From an uncultured Alphaproteobacteria bacterium (lineage in GTDB: Bacteria; Pseudomonadota; Alphaproteobacteria; RF32; CAG-239), in the NCBI GenBank assembly GCA_944390315.1, contig CALXPO010000008.1, positions 1 to 54,493 of the forward strand: DNA of 54,493 nucleotides. Direction: 5' to 3'. Every line of letters begins with the position of its first letter. The first letter of the stretch is position 1. Of the stretch, positions 51,083 to 54,493 are shown piece by piece. Both the position numbers and the translations under genes were made by a program. Below the pieces are notes generated by a model. The model worked only from the letters and a program-made list of their open reading frames with translations, was not told the DNA's origin and did not search any database.

Positions 51083-51961
51083 ATGGGCGCACAATCGGGT
51101 AACAGTTGGCAAATTGTATTTACACCTCAAGCTGAAAATAATTTTTTGTTAGAAGAATTTATTGAGAATTTTTTTACGGCCAGCACTTGTGATTATAATG
51201 AAGACGGCAAAATTTTGTATACCGGATATCTGGCAGACAAATCGCAAGAAGAGGATATGAAAAAAGCTGCCGTTGCTTGGGGGCTCAAATTACCCGATTA
51301 TAAATGCGAATTTATACCTGCCGCCAATTGGCTCACTAAAAATGTTATCAAATTTCCACCGCTTGAAACGCAAGACTTTTACATATACGGAACCCACGAA
51401 GAACAAATTCCCGATAACACCAAACACAAATTACGCATTTATGCGGCAACGGCTTTCGGTTCGGGCCAACATCAAACCACAAGATTGTGTTTAGAACTGC
51501 TGAGCCAACTCTATCATCAGGGATTTTCACCAAACAATATTCTTGATATGGGATGCGGCTCGGGTATTTTGGCTCTTTCCGCACTAAAATTATGGACCAA
51601 CGCGACCGCCGTTGCTGCCGACATTGATAATGAGGCCGTTATCGTCAGTCTGCAAAATGCCGCCGACAACGACTTGCAACAACGCTTACTCGCAGCTGCC
51701 GGCGACGGCTATAACAATGACACTGTCATTAAACATGCCCCGTACCAATTAATATTTTCAAATATTTTAGCTCGACCGCTGACGGAAATGGCACCTCACC
51801 TTTCCTCTTGTCTTAATATTGGCGGCTACACCATATTATCAGGCTTTATCAACGAACAAAGCGAGTGGGTACTTGACGCTCACCGAAAACAAGGTCTACA
51901 ATTGGTAAAAATCATCGAAAATGAGAACTGGCGCGCCGCGCTGATGGAGAAAATCAAATGA
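51083..51961 (+). CDS. prmA: ribosomal protein L11 methyltransferase PrmA
   Basis: A 292-residue SAM-dependent methyltransferase. The N-terminal L11-recognition domain (about 1-95) is followed by RIYAATAFGSGQHQTTRLCL, the SAM motif ILDMGCGSGILALSAL (about 153-168), and the late family motif LIFSNILARPLTEMAPHL. These match PrmA, which trimethylates ribosomal protein L11. It overlaps the following aminopeptidase gene by 4 bases. Confidence 0.95.
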   Translation: MGAQSGNSWQIVFTPQAENNFLLEEFIENFFTASTCDYNEDGKILYTGYLADKSQEEDMKKAAVAWGLKLPDYKCEFIPAANWLTKNVIKFPPLETQDFYIYGTHEEQIPDNTKHKLRIYAATAFGSGQHQTTRLCLELLSQLYHQGFSPNNILDMGCGSGILALSALKLWTNATAVAADIDNEAVIVSLQNAADNDLQQRLLAAAGDGYNNDTVIKHAPYQLIFSNILARPLTEMAPHLSSCLNIGGYTILSGFINEQSEWVLDAHRKQGLQLVKIIENENWRAALMEKIK

Positions 51962-53655
51962 ATATCAATGAAATCAAAGCCTATTTAACCGAAAAAAAAT
52001 ACGACGCATTGCTGATTACCCGTAACAATCAATTTTTGGGACAAGATATTCTGGAAAATGAAAATCGCATTCAGGCGCTAACCGGTTTCAAAGGATCTGC
52101 CGGTTCACTGATTATAACCCCGCAAAAAGCCTTTTTATTTGTCGACGGACGTTACGAAATTCAAGCCAAACAACAAACAAATGCCGAAGAAGTCGAAGTT
52201 ATCTGCGGCAGAGCAAATATAATGACACAATGGCTCAAAGAAACTTTTAACGGTAGAGCCAAAATAGAATATAATTCATGGTGTGTCTCAGCTAAGCAAA
52301 TTGATCGCTGGAAAGCTGTTTTGCCCAAGATAAAATTTATGGCAAAACCGGAATTATCTGAGCTTGAATCTGCCCATGTTTTTGCGCACGAACAACAATA
52401 TTGCGGAAAAACTTGTGAAGAAAAAAAGAAAGAAGTTATTGATTTTCTAAACAAATATCAATGCAAGGCTTGTCTCATTTGTGCCGCTGACAGTGCTTCT
52501 TGGCTGACAAACTTACGTTCCGACGCCCTTCCCGATACTCCGGTTGCACGAATGATGGTTCTTATCAAAGACAGCGGTGAGTTGACTCTGTTTGCGGATA
52601 ACCTCGAATTTCCGACAGATAATCTATATAAAATCTTGCCTCTAAGCAAATTAGATAAGGAGTTGTCAGCCCTGAAAGAGCAAAATCTCGCTTTGGATTT
52701 GGAATATACTCCCGATGCCATTCGTAAAATTACGGAAAAATACGACATCAAAATACGTAATCTGCTTGATCCCGGTCTATCTTACAAAGCCATTAAAAAT
52801 GAAACCGAAATAAAAGGCATTATCAATGCCCATCTCCGTGACGGTATTGCTGTTTGCAAGCTCTTGTATTGGCTTGAACAAAATAAAAGCCAAGAGCTAA
52901 ATGAATATGATGTTGTCGAAAAAATACATGAACTTCGTCGTCAACAACCGCTTTTTTATTCCGACAGTTTCCCAACTATTGCCGGCAGTGGCAGCAATGC
53001 AGCCGTTATTCACTATCAACCCGAAAAAGAAAGCTGCGCTCCGCTATCTCAAAATTCGGTTTTACTGCTGGATACAGGCGGACAATATTTTAACGGCACA
53101 ACAGACATCACACGCACAATTGCCGTCGGAGCCCCCTCAAAAGAAATGATTGAAAAATTTACTATTGTCCTGAAAGCTCATATAACCTTGGCTTCCGCGC
53201 ATTTTCCCAACGGTGTTTCAGGACTGGTATTAGACACAATTTGCCGCAGCATCATGTGGCGTCAAAATTTGGACTATAAACACGGAACCGGACACGGTGT
53301 CGGATGTTTTTTAAACGTTCATGAGGGACCGCAAAATTTGAGCACCTCCGGCGCCAACTATCCCATCTCAAAAGATATGATTGTTTCAATCGAACCTGGA
53401 TACTATCTGGAAGGAGCTTTTGGAATTCGTATCGAAAACTTGGCAAGAATTATTGAAGATGAACAATCTCAAATGCTAAAATTTGAAATTCTGAGCTTGG
53501 TACCCATTGATAAACGCCTGATTGATAAATATTTATTAAGAAGCGAGGAAATCGAATGGTTAAACAAGTATCACCAAAATGTTTATCAAAAAATTTCACC
53601 TTATTTGGAAGAAGACGAAAAAATCTGGCTGAAAGAAGCATGTTCCTCGCTCTAA
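51958..53655 (+). CDS. Xaa-Pro aminopeptidase P (M24B)
   Basis: A 565-residue M24 metallopeptidase with the three-domain layout of the longer aminopeptidase P enzymes: two creatinase-like N-terminal domains (about 1-290) and the pita-bread catalytic domain. Metal ligands are in LLDTGGQYFNGTTDITRTI (two aspartates), HGTGHGVGCFLNVHEGP (histidine) and SIEPGYYLEGAFGIRIENL (two glutamates). It removes N-terminal residues before proline. No signal peptide. It starts within the prmA stop (ATGA), so both are translated together. Confidence 0.93.
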   Translation: MNINEIKAYLTEKKYDALLITRNNQFLGQDILENENRIQALTGFKGSAGSLIITPQKAFLFVDGRYEIQAKQQTNAEEVEVICGRANIMTQWLKETFNGRAKIEYNSWCVSAKQIDRWKAVLPKIKFMAKPELSELESAHVFAHEQQYCGKTCEEKKKEVIDFLNKYQCKACLICAADSASWLTNLRSDALPDTPVARMMVLIKDSGELTLFADNLEFPTDNLYKILPLSKLDKELSALKEQNLALDLEYTPDAIRKITEKYDIKIRNLLDPGLSYKAIKNETEIKGIINAHLRDGIAVCKLLYWLEQNKSQELNEYDVVEKIHELRRQQPLFYSDSFPTIAGSGSNAAVIHYQPEKESCAPLSQNSVLLLDTGGQYFNGTTDITRTIAVGAPSKEMIEKFTIVLKAHITLASAHFPNGVSGLVLDTICRSIMWRQNLDYKHGTGHGVGCFLNVHEGPQNLSTSGANYPISKDMIVSIEPGYYLEGAFGIRIENLARIIEDEQSQMLKFEILSLVPIDKRLIDKYLLRSEEIEWLNKYHQNVYQKISPYLEEDEKIWLKEACSSL

Positions 53656-53683
53656 AATAAATTTTATAGCGGAGAATACAGAA

Positions 53684-54145
53684 ATGAAAAAATTGATATA
53701 TTACCTGTCGATAATCCTAATTTCGACAAATGTAAATGCGCAAAATCTGCAATTTGAAGGTCCGGCTTCCCCGACGGAACCGATTGAGCAATATTTTGAA
53801 GAAGAAAATCCGACCTACGAACGTTCACTGATTTATGTTTTTTATAATAATGACGACTGTTATGCTTGCCCGCAAACAATAGAACTGATTGAACAAATAT
53901 ATAATCAGTATTATCAAAATCGGTACACTTTTTCGATAATCAACTACCAAGACGACGATGAATATAATTTTATTGAAACTTACGACCTCTCCCAACCGCT
54001 CAGCGTTGTTCTGGTGAAAGTCAACGATGGCGCGACATTCGGCTATGAAAAACTGGATAATTTGCAAAACCTAATATCCGATCCTACTTCTTTCAGCGAA
54101 TATTTCCGCTATCGCGTCGATTCTTTTTTGGGTAATAATGGCTAA
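53684..54145 (+). CDS. exported thioredoxin-like protein with CxxC motif
   Basis: A 153-residue protein with a signal peptide (MKKLIYYLSIILISTNVNAQ). A thioredoxin-like part follows: SLIYVFYNNDDCYACPQTIE carries a CYAC redox pair (about residues 66-69), and RYTFSIINYQ is a following strand. A cis-proline-like PLSVVLVKV lies near 105. It is periplasmic and could be a thiol oxidoreductase, but partners are unknown. It lies 28 bases after the aminopeptidase gene, ends with a terminator, and is probably the operon's last gene. Confidence 0.72.
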   Translation: MKKLIYYLSIILISTNVNAQNLQFEGPASPTEPIEQYFEEENPTYERSLIYVFYNNDDCYACPQTIELIEQIYNQYYQNRYTFSIINYQDDDEYNFIETYDLSQPLSVVLVKVNDGATFGYEKLDNLQNLISDPTSFSEYFRYRVDSFLGNNG

Positions 54146-54160
54146 AAGAACAAATTTTTC

Positions 54161-54185
54161 AACCTCGGTTATACCGAGGTTTTTT
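54161..54185 (+). terminator. intrinsic terminator of the prmA operon
   Basis: AACCTCGG and CCGAGGTT pair around TTATA and are followed by five T. Confidence 0.9.
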
Positions 54186-54243
54186 ATTACCAAAAGCTAA
54201 AAGTTTATTAATATAACTTTATGCCAGAGAGCGATTAAACCGG

Positions 54244-54335
54244 AGAATTTTTAACTTATGGATATTCGTCGGTAAAATAGAAAATTAAATCAGCCACAAA
54301 CTTCACGGTTTGACCACGCTCGTCGGTATGAAAAC
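54244..54335. repeat. structured intergenic repeat, copy 2
   Basis: Aligned with the copy 131 bases downstream, starting AGAATTTT and containing AAATCAGCC, ACGGTTTGACCAC and a TGAAAAC end. The second hairpin is imperfect here. The last 300 bases of the window hold only these repeats and no gene. Confidence 0.6.
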
Positions 54336-54374
54336 TGATTATTTGACATCTGTGTATTGCGCACATATAAACTC

Positions 54375-54466
54375 AGAATTTTCGCTTATAGATATCCACC
54401 GGCAAACTGGGGGTTCTAAATCAGCCGCAAACTTTACGGTTTGACCACACTCGTTGGCGTGGAACG
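54375..54466. repeat. structured intergenic repeat, copy 3
   Basis: Imperfect direct repeat of 54244-54335, sharing AAATCAGCC, ACGGTTTGACCAC and TGGAAC at the end. It is followed by a small hairpin GTGTC/GACAC (54468-54481). Its GATATCCACCGG...CTGGGGG part corresponds to the perfect first hairpin of the 40.8-kb copy. Confidence 0.6.
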
Positions 54467-54493
54467 GTGTCTAACGACACCTTAGCATTCAGC

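Overview
The window looks like chromosomal DNA of a low-GC alphaproteobacterium. This is inferred from the ruvC-ruvA-ruvB-ybgC-tolQ-tolR-tolA order, the type II-C CRISPR system, and a phage regulator resembling DUF6456, a domain I associate with alphaproteobacteria. I cannot name the genus; an uncultured host-associated lineage is a guess. No tRNA or rRNA gene was recognised.

Layout. (1) 1-6.5 kb: the end of a gene with its terminator, a hairpin-rich spacer, an RgpF-like glycan protein, a CoA-disulfide reductase/rhodanese pair, a MazG-like hydrolase, and an exported hydrolase divergent from a LysR regulator. (2) 6.6-12.96 kb: a complete type II-C CRISPR-Cas locus, with 21 repeats and 20 spacers, cas2, cas1, cas9 and a tracrRNA gene divergent from cas9. 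Each repeat ends in a near-consensus extended -10 promoter element, so each spacer probably has its own promoter. (3) 13-20 kb: a plus-strand surface-glycan operon with a three-domain glycosyltransferase, an SDR enzyme, an acyltransferase and an FkbM methyltransferase. (4) 20-24.1 kb: a U32 (RlhA-like) protein and an MsbA-like ABC exporter. (5) 24.2-40.6 kb: a compact podovirus-like element with an LexA-fold repressor, a DUF6456-like regulator, both terminase subunits, a GroES-like protein, portal, scaffold-like protein, capsid, connectors, tail fibres and a full lysis cassette. It has no integrase, recombinase or replication gene. (6) 40.8-54.1 kb: host genes, namely two membrane proteins, tolA/R/Q, a Nudix hydrolase, ybgC, ruvB/A, an HD protein, ruvC, yebC, a lipoprotein, prmA, an aminopeptidase P and a thioredoxin-like protein. 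Two copies of a structured intergenic repeat close the window; a third copy lies just outside the phage element.

How the parts work together. crRNAs (plus strand) pair with the tracrRNA through a 23-bp perfect anti-repeat and load Cas9, while Cas1-Cas2 add spacers. In the phage element the repressor probably acts on a cluster of TACA/TGTA palindromes between it and the divergent regulator. The structural genes form one minus-strand late operon. A promoter-like sequence at 38855-38883 is followed at once by two strong intrinsic terminators, and three more terminators sit 13-15 nt before start codons inside the operon. That pattern suggests antitermination or tuned read-through.
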